A program made the translations under genes and the position numbers. This document shows positions 10,901-23,060 of a stretch of DNA of 64,000 nt, piece after piece. Under the pieces are notes generated by a model that was given only the letters and a program-made list of their open reading frames with translations, ran no database searches and had not been told where the DNA came from. Each line of letters begins with the position of its first letter. Positions within the stretch are counted from its first letter, which is position 1. The stretch is from Moringa oleifera. Lineage: Eukaryota > Streptophyta > Magnoliopsida > Brassicales > Moringaceae. Location: contig JAJFZO010000882.1 of NCBI GenBank assembly GCA_021397835.1, forward strand, positions 186,001 to 250,000, given 5' to 3'.

Positions 10901-13900
10901 AAAAAATTTAATTATTTTTATTATATCTAAAAAGAAACCAAAGATAATTGTATGCGTATCATATATTTACAGAAAACCATTAATATTAATAAAATAAATA
11001 AAAATTTTACATTAAAAATTTAATAAATATATAAATTTTAAATAAATATATTTTATTTTACAAATTTCAATTTAAAGTCATAAACAAAATGACAAGTATT
11101 TTTTTATGTAATTAATTTAAAATTTAAATATAAAATTAAATTAATAAATATAATAAAATTTAAATTATAAATTAAAAAAAAACATAGTAAAGAATTGATT
11201 TATGGTTTCTAGATACTAATTTATAAGAACGTTCAACTCACTCTTAGCCGTCTCGGAAAAATTGTTAAACTTTCCACCTACCATCATTCAACTTATAATT
11301 ACTAATAATCTTCAATATTTAATACCTAGTTACGATATCCAAGTTCTCGATCTCCTTCTAATAATCTATTCAAACACTTAGCTTCGTGTGCATTTCCCCA
11401 ACCTTATTAAAATAATGTCATACCAAGCATTCGAGAATGGAACCAACTTAAGCTAATAATAAATTGAAACTTAAATGGTCAAAATTAGAACTTAGATATC
11501 TTCAACTTAGCTGTCAAGTTCGAATTTAATATACCAACCCGCCTTGAGATGACCAAATCATAAGGTTATGGCTTAATGTGACCAGAAAAATCTCCCTCGT
11601 ATAAATTAATTTACAATTATTTATTTGTTTTATTCAATTAAATATTTTAAAAAAATAAATTGGTTTACGATCTTTCTCGGAACATGAATAGGGTAAATCT
11701 TAATTTAGTGTTTTAAAATCATTGTAAGAGGGATAATAATCTCTCGAGCTAGAAACAGATTTATTCCAAGTAATTTAAAATATTAATTTTTTTGTTAGTG
11801 ACATTTCAAAATTGAATTAGAAATTTTTTTTAGGTTTGATATGTCAATACATAAATGATTAAAATGGGTTTTGTTTATTTTTTATTTTTTAAAAAATATT
11901 ATCAACATAGATACATCAGCATGCATAAAACTTGAATCTTTTGAGAAGAAAATTATTTATAAAAAAAAAAGAAAAAAGAAAAGAGAGGGGGTGAATTCTA
12001 AAGCATATGCGCCCTAATTGGAGGGTTGAAAATGATTTGGAGTGGCTCCAACAGGGAAATAGTATGCTGTTGTAATTGGGACCAACCAAAGCCATTATTT
12101 GTAGCATAGTATAGAGCATAATCCAAACTTGGTTCTCTCCATGAAAATCAATCAAAATATGCTCTGCCATGGCCCTCTTTTGTCTGCCAAATTTGAGGTA
12201 TTTGTTTGACAAATGTCAAGTAGGGCTTTTTTTAGTGGAAGAAGAATTTCATTTCATCTCAAAGTGGGTGTTTAGGGTATCATCACTTTTTGGATACCAT
12301 TTAATAAATGCTATAATTTTCATTAAATTACTTCAATTAAAAAAATTTCAAATTTTATTTCATTGTTTTTAATTTAATTTATATTTTTTAAAAAATAAAA
12401 TATTCAAGTTAAAGAATTTATTCAAACAGATGAAACTTATTTTTTTTACTGCTTTAAATTTAATGATCAAAAACAAATTCAATGACTTTGAGAAAATTTA
12501 AATTTTCAAACTGCTTTAAAAATTTATTGTTATCGATAAGCAGATTTCTAATTCAATATATTTTAATAAAGATTATCTTATTTAAAATAGTTAAATTTAA
12601 AGATAAGATCAAAATTTTTATTGATTAATTAAAATTAGATTAATTTTTTTAAAAATAATAATATATAATAATTTAATTAAATTAATAATCGATAAATTTG
12701 TAATTTAATGAAAAAGAGGTAAGAGTTGAAAATAGAGTTGAAGCATGGGTGTAAAACCATAAAGAGAGGGTAAAGAGTAGAGAGTAGTAGACATGCATGA
12801 GTGGAGGGGAGCCTTTATTAGGGAGTTACTTTAGTGGTGAAAAGAGAAGCTTTTAAAAGGGAAAAATGGGCAATCTTTTTAAGGGACCCAAAAAGTTTAT
12901 TCCACTCTCCCCTCCCACAAAAGAACATCAAGAAAGAACCAAAACCACAGTAGTGATTCCTTTTCAGAGAGAGAAAGAGAGTACAATTGAGGCTGGCAGG
13001 GTGGCTTTGATTGCCTTTGCCCATTAACAAAGAAGAAGAGAGAATCCCTCCCTCATAAATACAATACCCTTTTTGTGAAGCATAGGATTGGATTCCCTTT
13101 ATTATTATACCCTCTAAATTTGTCACACTTTCTAGGGGCAAGTCAACCCATAAAGCTCTCTCTCTCTCCTTTCAATTATACAAAGGAGCTTCTCTTATTG
13201 TGCTCCCCACTTTGGTAGTGATTAAGGTTAATGGGTTCTCTTGCATCATCACTACTCCTTCTCCCCCTTTGATTTGTTTCTCTTTTCATATATATGGTAA
13301 TAGATTAGATTAAGCAAGAAAAGAAAAATCTTTAGATGCTAAGAAGATTTGATATTAGATTTTTATGCATCGTGATTAATTTTATTAATTATATTAAAAA
13401 TTTTGATGTATAAAATCATTAATTTATTATTAAAAACACTATTAATTTTGTTCCTTTCGTGTAAAAAATAATAACATGGTTTCAACTTTCTTATCAATAT
13501 TTTTCACTTCAAAGTCATTTTTACAATAAAGCTTTTTATGACTTTAAAATGCATTTGCAAAATAAAATAAAAAGATCAAAGTATGCTAATAAAATAAGTA
13601 ATTTGAGAGTTATATTAATAAAATATTAAAAGTATGATAAATATTAGAGCTTTCGTGATACATGAAATTAAAAATAAATATTTACTTAATAAAATATAAA
13701 AATAATTAAATTAAAAAATTTAAATCATATATCACCAATAAATCAATCGTGACAGATGTAACATTTTAGAACTTTGATCATATTTTTATATAAAAAAATG
13801 TAATCACTTATTATAGATTATCATGTTAATATGATATGTTTAGAGAATTAATTTTATTCCTAAGCTTTAGTGGGGACTATATAAACTATGGAAAAAGTAA

Positions 13901-14379
13901 GAGCATTATCACAAAATTCTTTTGAAGAAATACTTTAATTAAGGAAGCATATCAAGTATGGGGAAAGCTTAAGTTGAGCAAAGGAGTGGCTTTCCTTAAT
14001 CATGATGTCACTCACATGCATTGATCATCATCACCACCAAGTCAAACCTAATCCATGCAATGGAGTGGGGTCCATGTGTCCAACATAATGTCATGTCATA
14101 TCAAACCCAATTTTGTCTATGTACATGTCTCTTTCTACCATTTTACTCTCTTCAATGATTACTGTAAGCATGTAGATGCATGAACATATACATGCATCAA
14201 TATAAATGCATGACCACCTACAAGAAAATATTAGGACCCATTCAATAAGCTTGAAAATTTTGATTGTCTTTATCAATTTAAGAAAAGTAAAAAAACAAGT
14301 AAATATAAAAAAATTAATTATATTTACTTTTTATTTTACACTTGTAGGTCTCCATTGAATCAATTATACATTTGATTTA

Positions 14380-15310
14380 ATTTAAACTTTATAAAAAATT
14401 AAAAATTAAAAATATTTAAATTAAAAATCTTGTAAATAAATTTTGATTTATATATTTACATGTATATGTAAAAAAATATTCAAAATTATTATCATGAAAA
14501 ATTTTAAAACTTTTTAAATACTAAAAATAGTTTTTTTAAAAAATTATAAGATATGTATCATTTAAAACTTTGAATTTTGCTCTCTTTTATTAAATATTAA
14601 TTTTTAAAATGTCTCTAAAAAAATCAGATTTATCAATTTAGATTAAATTAAATCTTATCAAAAAATTAAAAATTAAAGGTATCCAAAATAAGAGATTTTT
14701 TACAGTAAAATTTGACTTAAAATTTTTTTACACATTTAAAGAAATATTTCAGATATGATCACAAAAATATTCAAAAAATTTTGACTACTGAATTTTTTTT
14801 AAAAAATTATACTATCAAAAATTTTAAAATTCATAAAAAATAGTTTGTTAGTTAAAAATTATTTTAATTTGAGGAATAAATCGAAATGGAGTTTATATTC
14901 TATTTAAATAATTTTTAAAATATTTTAATAATAAAAATACTATTAATATTTTATAATTATTTTCACCAATATTCAATTTAGACAAATGTAATAAATGAAA
15001 AGTTATTAATTTGAAGAAGTATTAAAAGTTAGGGTTTGGTGGGAGAGAGAGTGTAAAATCTAAGATTTAAAATAATATTTATTCAAAATTATATCATCAA
15101 AATTTTAAAAAATTCATAAAAACAGTTTGTTAGTTCAAATTTTTTCAAATTTGAAGGATGAACATTCAACTCATTTTTGAAATATTTAAACAATGAAAAT
15201 ATTTTAAATTTTTTACAATCGCTTGAGTTAAAGTCTAATCTAAACTAAATTAAAGTATCAAATATACAATTAATCTAAAACATACATCAAAATTTAAATT
15301 GAAAGGCAAG
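14380..15310 (+). repeat. Dispersed AT-rich repeat family, clustered copies
   Basis: Two or three overlapping or tandem partial copies. The ordered landmarks are a TAAATAAATTTTGATTT block, ATTCAAAATTATTATCATGAAA, TTTTTAAATACTAAAAATA, ATACTATCAAAAATTTTAAAA, TTCATAAAAAATAGTTTGTTAGTT, AATTTGAGGA or AATTTGAAGGATGAA, and ATTTTAATAATAAAAATACT. The same order recurs near 28.5, 29.3, 35.4, 40.8, 43.7 and 48.4 kb, so it is a family and not simple AT richness. Confidence 0.5.
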
Positions 15311-16414
15311 TTTAATTTAAGATTTTTTTAAAAAAAAATTACCCCAAGAAAATGGTTTTGGCATATGTCATAAATCTAAAAGTTAGATTAACAAAAATTG
15401 AAGTAGTAAGGCATAGTAAGAAAACACAAAAATATGCTTGGGTAATATGTTTTTAGTAATATTTTATTTAACAAATAAGTTAATATAATATAAATCAAGT
15501 TAAAAATAAATATATAAATCAAAATATTATTGAAATTAAAGATAATAAAGACATAATTTTCAAAAAATTTATTGATAAATCAAATATAAAAGTTTATATA
15601 CTGAAAACTTTAAATGAAATTCATATATCCGACTATATAAATTATTTTGAGAATTCTTTGTTTTATTAATTGAGTAGTTCTCAGATTCATTAAAAAGTTG
15701 GAGAGTTTAGGATCCAACCTAGGTTAAGCCCAAGCCATGTCTGATGATATCAGATTGTGTCCTCTTACCAAACCCACCTCATATTTGTTTTAGATTAGTC
15801 CAATATTCAAAAAAACTTGGCCTAATCAACATTTGGGAATTAGGGTTCTTCCTGATTCAAAATTGAGGCCCAACGAAGAGCATATTTTTCCATTCCCTTC
15901 TCATTTTCAAATACCCACAAAACACACCTGTTTTCCTCATTGCATGAGTTGCCTGCATCTTTTCTTTTACATGTGAAATAATTTGATGAATTGTACAACC
16001 CTTTATCTGTACCAAGTGCAAGTTTCACTCATCTCTTCTTCTTCAATAAAATAATTTGGAAGTTGACAGAAGACACAAAATAACCACTATCCAAATTCAC
16101 TGTAATTTGAATCTGCATTATCACTGAACTTTACAGAGTTCATCAAACAAATTCATTCTATTTACTATAAATTTTCATTTACAGGTAAAGAAAAGAATGC
16201 TCGTATCAATTGAAATTTTACAGCAGGTAATTATCTCCCCTCTTTTTAATACACTTTCTCCAAGTAACTTCATGAATTCTGAAAAACAGTATATCAGTTC
16301 TAACCTTTCTTCCTCTCTTAAACTTCTTCCGTAGCTATCATGTAAGTTCTCAAAACATGATGTCTTTTTTATTTTTTATTTTTTCTTTTTGGGTGCGTTT
16401 CTCATCCTGTTTCA

Positions 16415-19400
16415 TCAAACCATTGTCCACCGCAGCTCTACATGTATCACTCCATTTTTTGAGTTAATAAGATGGTATTTCTGGTTGATGCGCCCATTGT
16501 GCACAACATCGCTCAGATTTATCTCCACATGTCCCAGTGATTCCTGCAGAGAAGCAGATGGCTGGTTACAAGTGCCAAAAGAGAAAGAATTGAAAAACAG
16601 ATCATAATACCTTTGATGGGAAGCTAAAGCCTGTGCGCTTGCTCATAACCTCAATACATATCTTCTCATGTAAAGGAGGCTCCTCGAGTGTAAACTGGAA
16701 TTCTTCATTCCAACGTGGGTCACGAGTTTTCCTCATCATCTGGTGACCAAATTGTACATAATGAATCAGTCAACAATGAGAGTACCAATAAATATTATAT
16801 GGTCACGGTGTATCTGATATTTACCCTTGTCTTCTTCTTTTCTCCCCTAAAGAGAAGTAAAGCATAAGGATTATTATGACGCTCCCCTTCTACATCCTCA
16901 GCTCCTTGGATGATCACTGATAGTAGACCTGCTCCACTAAGAACCTGATCATCAGACAACTTATCAGCTCCACTTTCCTTCCTCCCATATCTATCCAGAG
17001 GTTCATTAGACTTCATGCTGTCTTCTTTAAAAGGGACATATCTGAGCTCAACTACAAGTTGACCTCTTTCCTTCTTGTCTCGAGGATTGATATTTGTGTT
17101 TTTAAGCAAATCAAGAGTAAACTCCCGTGTCTCGCCAGGTGTAAGATTTTTCAGAGGAACCAACTGCATTCCCAAACTGTCATGTCCACCAACCTGTAAC
17201 ATTAGACCAACAGCTAGAATCCTCATTGCCAAAAGAGGAAAAGACAAGAAAAAAAAGATAGACATTTTATTCTACTAGCAGCTAAACAAAGGGTAAGAGA
17301 GAAACCTTGTCCCAATCATAGACTTGTAACCGAAGGACTTGAGATTGGGGCTCCTTCACAATAAGCTTGAAGTTCTCATTCCACTCAGGATTCAAGTTCC
17401 TCTTCTTGATGGTGGTTTTCTTTGCTGGGAGCCTTTCTCCTGTCAGGCTGAGTTTCACATAGGGATCAGATGTTCCCAGGATGTCCTTCTTTAGGAGTCT
17501 TAGTGCACGAACAACCTTCACATGCAATAATCCCACGGGCTTCTTTATGGCCACCCTGCAGAAAGGTTAAAACAGGATTACAAGAAGAAGAGCCTATTTA
17601 ATAACCTTGTCATATGGACCAGTCTAGAAGCCTTTAGGTCAAGTTCTACGGATCCTCCAAAATTTGATAGCTTCACTCTCATGGAAACCATGTTCAAGAA
17701 TTTGGGTCTTAAAGTGAGTATATCAAGAAAGTTTCACAAATATTAAATTGGCATAGTTCCCTCCCCTTCACACCCCGCCCCCCCTCTCCCTTTCAAAGCA
17801 GACTCATTTTATTGGCTATAAGAACAATTAGGACTTTCCAAGAAGATCTGTCTTTGAGAACACACCTTTCTGTTAATTATAACTAGGTCACCTAAAATCT
17901 AGGAAACATCTTTGCAGACACAACTCAAGTTACTTGCAGCCCTATACTAGCCCATCTCAGTGACTCGATATTCAGTAGCTGCACAAGTAAACTGACTTCA
18001 ATGATATATTTTACAAATAAAACAAAATTAAAAAACATACAGCTCATGGCTCCAGCTGGAGATATCACAAAAGTTGAATAGTCTTGTATAACTTACGTTG
18101 AAGCATCGAGAATAGGTATTTCAAGAGTTTGGGGCCATAGATAAAGCATTGCAACCTGCTTTTTTATAGTTTCCTGCATAAACATACAAAAATGAATTTA
18201 TGGACACAAGAGACTGTTAACATAATATCCAAATTCAAACAGTTGTATCAAATCCTGCTCCTACCAAAAGGAGGATGACCAATTCACCACCTGAACAAAA
18301 TGATAAAGGCCAGGTATTGACATGATGTCTCCTCCCAGTACTTCCATTCCAAAGTCAACATAAGGCTGCAGATAAAACAGTGGAATCATTATGGAAAATA
18401 ATCAGATTCATCGATTCATATAAAAGCAGCAACCTACAATCCATTCCATTATGTGAAAAGAACTCACTTACCTTCTCCATCAAAGACACCACAATGCTTG
18501 CAAAACATGGAAAGGTCGGTACGAGAGGTTTCAATGCTATCCGAGGTGAAGCACATATTTGCAAATCCACTAGCTTTTAAAAAAAAAAAAAATTGTCAAT
18601 GTTTTCAAAGAAAAAAAAGCTCTTTCTTTACAGAACTGAAACCAGAAATGTTTTGTTTTAAGTTTTGTCCCTTTGCTCTTTTCTGACCTGAATGGTAATT
18701 TCTAAAGACAACAACTTTAACACCAAAACTATGTTGGGATTCCCAGCCCACCTAATTGCTGGTTCCATCACTAGTTCCTTTTCATTAGTCTCATAGACTT
18801 TCATACCTGCAGAAGTATAAAGTTCATTAAGAAAAAACTAAAGCTAGAAAATTTCATTGAAACATCAAATACAGTGAGAATGATGTGGTTCAGCCTCCAG
18901 ATCAAGGAGATCCAAAAATTGAAGATAGTTAACTGGCAGAGAAAGATTCATAAAGCCTTTTTTATCAAATACTTCAAATCAATAAGGCTAAAATAATCTT
19001 GGAGAACTTACCATGGACCATAGGTGGAAGAGTTCCAAGACTCAGCTTATCGAACTCAATCGATGCTATTTGAAACTTTCCAATGTAATCTGCAAAAATA
19101 GGTTGTGCCGTACTTCGGATTATGCCACAAGCTGCCTGCAAATTGGAATGACCTCAAGCTTGATAAATCATCATATATTTCAGTACTATTTAAAGCAATG
19201 AGATCACCTTATCAATGTAAGGCCACATATTGGACAAAAATCTGTTTAGCCAATCTACCTGTCCAATACCAAAGACTCAGTCAACAAATAATAAAGAGAT
19301 AATGATAAGGAAATGATAAAACTACTAATATCAACGCAAAATAATCGGATGACAAATATGATTATCACAATGCATAAGCCTAGATGCAGTACTTACGCGT

Positions 19401-21193
19401 TCATAATCAGGGTTCTTCACCCACATTGGAATGTCAGGGAGAAGGTCAAGCAAAGCACTAGCATCCAACTCATCAAGTTTCCTATCAACTAGATCCTGCA
19501 TCCAGTAGTTGAAATACAAGCTTGAAACAAGTATATTTTACCAAAAAATTATCTTTACATGACATGGATACCAGATTTCTGGGATCTGCTAAAAAAAAAA
19601 AATTCTAGATTTCTGGGAACTATTATTAAACATTGAAATGAAAAAAAATAAAAGACAGAGGGATAGTGTGGCTTCTTTGGACTTCCCTTCAAATAAATTA
19701 TTGTTCCTTCCTTCACCTTCCATTTCAGGTACTTCATCTTTCATTTTAAAGCATATCTTCAGCATAAATACGTTTGTGGCTCACCAAGCAAGTTAAATAA
19801 AACTCAGCATCAAGGTTGTATCACCATTTAACAAGATAAGTCTAATTTCTGAGTTGATGCCATTTCATAAGATGAGATTTGCCTTCAAGTTGAATCCAAA
19901 TGCTATGAAATGTATTTATTCATCTATAGGCATTAAGTAAAATTGGCAAATTTCTGAGCATATTCCTCTGACACTTAACTAAGAGGAAGATATCAACATT
20001 ATGGGCATTAGCTAAAATTGCTAAACTACAAAAGCATTAAGATCTAGCAAAGCAAAGACTAAAATAATGACAAAACTTGAACCAGAACGTAAGAAGTTTG
20101 TAAAAGTAGAGGAGTGATAGTTAATTAGTCGTGCACAATCAAATGCAGACCTCAATTTAGAGAATGACCAAGAAAGTTGAATAATCAAATCATTATAAAG
20201 AAGAGATCATAACGAACATAAGAAAGTTACAACCATATATAATTATCAATTTTCACATCAATTCAAAAAAGTGAAAACTTTTTATCGGATTCCTTTTAAG
20301 TAAAGAAAAAAGCTAAAGGGTCACAGCTAGCAAAGTAAAGCTTATTACAACAATGACATGGCCTATGATTTGGTGATTACTAAAACAAGCCTATAAAAAA
20401 AATGACAAGTAATCCATAGGTTTTAATTTCCTCATCACTTTAGACAGTGACACAAGTTGAATTACTAAACATAGCGTATATCTCAATATGAAAAATCAAA
20501 CTTCATCATTCCTAATGGTTCACAATAAAATTATAGATGAATGACAAGTGCACCATAATTAAGCATAAGAGAAATTACCAAATTACAAATGCAACACAAT
20601 AATGGACTTCTCCAGAAAGAAAAATTAATGCATGAAAGAAAGGACTGCTTGTGCTTATCAATCTCCATTAATTATCCTGTTCTATCTAAGCCCCACCGGA
20701 GGAACTAGTAAAAGCCACAATTATTGACGATGGAAAGACAATATAGCCCCCCGTTCCTATGAGTCTCAATGCTTAACTATTGCATAAATACAGCTTCAAC
20801 TAAATCTATAATCTTCTGTTTGCTCTAAGAAAAAATAGCACACCCAGAAAAAATGCATGAAACAAAAAATGGCATATAAAGACCCAGTTCTCCAGATCCA
20901 AGTTCAATAAATAAGCATGCAAAAATGATTACTGATCAGAAACAAAACGCGAACAAAGAGATATATGCCCACATCATGCAACACCACCACCAATGGACCA
21001 AAATCTTCACAAGAGACAATCAAACATGAACTTGAAACCAATAAGTTAATAATAAATAACGAATGTTTGTATATATAATTACCTCTACACGCTTGGGCTT
21101 GGAGTAAATGAAGAGAAAGAACCCCACCAAGAGTCCAATGGGAATCCCAACTCCGAAACCAAGAATCCCCAAAAGACTACTCAAGAATCCCAT
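16415..21193 (-). CDS. SYT3: Plant synaptotagmin, SYT3-like (membrane anchor, SMP, two C2 domains)
   Basis: Twelve exons: 21193-21083, 19495-19397, 19258-19208, 19135-19012, 18806-18688, 18573-18472, 18365-18291, 18173-18097, 17555-17306, 17193-16825, 16739-16611, 16543-16415. All phases join, giving 544 residues. Residues 1-37 are a hydrophobic ER anchor, about 70-250 an SMP lipid-transfer domain, about 259-375 C2A and about 425-520 C2B. C2A keeps five acidic ligands (D277, D283, D333, D335, D341), so calcium-dependent binding is expected. C2B has N/P in the first loop and lacks the later Asp pair. Family members sit at ER-plasma membrane contact sites and move or tether lipids. Motifs such as LPDIPMWVKNPDYERVDW and VGGHDSLGMQ are closer to SYT3 than to SYT1/2; the symbol is by similarity. 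Confidence 0.93.
17759..17790 (-). other. G-rich tract in a SYT3-like intron (quadruplex-capable)
   Basis: In the intron between exons 8 and 9, the gene's sense strand carries five runs of three or more G (lengths 3, 7, 4, 4 and 3) with loops of 3, 1, 6 and 1 bases. This fits the G-quadruplex consensus in the pre-mRNA. It stands out because the surrounding intron is AT-rich. Confidence 0.5.
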
Positions 21194-22829
21194 TTCCCTG
21201 TTCCGCTCCGGGAAGAAGAAAATCAAGAAAATATGAAGTAACTAAACGGAACCCAAAAGTAGAAAGAAGAGAAAGTAGAAGAAAAAACAGACAGACCGAG
21301 AGAAAACTCGTCTGGGAAAATATAAGAGAAAAAAGATTTGGCGAATAAGTCTAAGAGAGGAGTTGAAAACGTAACGAATAGTCCCCAAAGAAAACCGCCA
21401 AAACAGAGACACGTTGGCTTCTCTGTTTGCTTCAAAAACACCTTCGTGCTCAGAATACAGTCCGAGGCACGCAGTTATATGACCGCAACCATGAATGCAA
21501 GCATTTGGAAAAGTCATCAATACCCTCTCCATTTAGAAGACTATAAGATATTCAATGCTTTCCAAAATCACTCTTTAACTTTTTAATTTTGATTTAATAA
21601 AAAATTATTTTAAACTTTAAAGCTTTCTTCATATATTGACATCAAATGATCTTGACAGATGGGAAAATGAAATAAAAAATACTATTTTTAACTTTGAAAA
21701 GAAAATTTACGTAATCAATAATGTTTTTTATTTAATTATTTTTTTAATATATGATTCCGTGTTTGATTCAATAAATCCAACCTAATATCAACCGAGGAAG
21801 CTGCCTCCTGATGAAATAATGCCTAGAAATGTTGAAATTATTTTTGGATTTTTCTGTAATTACATTTTTATTAAAACATTAATTTTTTAATTATGTTTCT
21901 TAAAAGAAAATAAAAAATAATTTAATCTATACTTTTGGCTTACAATATTCTTTTGCTTGTGTTTTTGGGCACATAGGCAGTTGGCCAACTTGATTTAGTA
22001 ACATAATAAGCTTTATATTCACTTTTTTCAATAAAATAGTATTCTCTAAATTATTTTATTTAAATTAATAAGTTTGCATATATTCTCCAAAAATAAAAAT
22101 TACATAAAAAATGTCCAAAATCATCTACATTTGAATTTTCTAGTATTTTTTAAAAATTAAATCTTAAAATGTGTTCATGCTTTGGAGAAAGTGATGGTCA
22201 GTGCATTAAATTTTTTAATTCCAAAACTCAGGTTGATTTCTTATTGAATTATAAAATATATTTAATTTAATGTTTACTTGGGGGATTGCCTGACCTTATG
22301 GAATATTTTGCTGAGAAGATTCTAATTTCTGTCGCCTGAATTGGAAAAAATAAATTAAAAGTTCATGACATTAACTTAAATTAATAAATAAATAAGCTTT
22401 TGAATGTCAAGAAGAATATTAGATATAGATGAGATTATTTTTATATAGGAGATTTAATTTTATATAATATTATTTAATTTTATAATTATTTTTCAAACAA
22501 ATCAAACACAATATCTTTAGAGGATGTCACTTACAATGTGTCACCAATATTATGTATGGGGCATACTGATAAAGTTGAGAAACTATATTAATATCAATTT
22601 AAAGAGTATTGAACTTTTAATTCAAATCATATTATAAAATATCAAATATAAATTATAAAGTAAAATCAATGTAATAAATTTTGTATCATTAAAGAATTAA
22701 GTGTGATAAGTATGAAATATACTTATTATATTCAAATAAAATTTTTTACTAATTTTAATATATTGATTAGATTAACTTTAATATTTTAAAATACAAATAT
22801 CATACATGTAAAAAATTAAAAATATTTTT

Positions 22830-23060
22830 GTTGTAAATATATTTTTAAAATGATTCAAACAAATTTTACATTTATTTTAAATTCACTTTTTGAATTTAAA
22901 TGTATTGACTCAATAGTTATTTTTACGAATTTTTTGAACTTTGATAATAAAATTAAAAATATATATATTTAAGATTTAATTTTTTTAAATAGTTTAAATA
23001 TTTTTTATATGTATAAAAAATTTAAAATAAAAAAAAATTCATAAGATTTCAATTTTAAAT
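22830..23060 (-). repeat. Dispersed AT-rich repeat family, inverted-orientation copy
   Basis: Ordered landmarks AAAATGATTCAAACAAATTT, CTCAATAGTTATTTTTACGA and TTTGATAATAAAATTAAAAA match the reverse complement of the copies at 14.7-15.3 kb. Confidence 0.4.

Larger units (their letters stand above)
7011..16414. other. AT-rich intergenic region
   Basis: About 9.4 kb without a supportable protein or tRNA gene. It is dominated by A/T homopolymer runs, a (TA)n tract near 7582-7600, a GAT run near 10188-10205 and copies of a dispersed AT-rich repeat (7785-7995 and 14380-15310). A less AT-rich island at 12740-13320 with CT tracts, and another at 11215-11600, could be noncoding transcripts or transposon debris. 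The last few hundred bases before 16414 are the presumed 3' UTR of the synaptotagmin gene. Confidence 0.6.
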
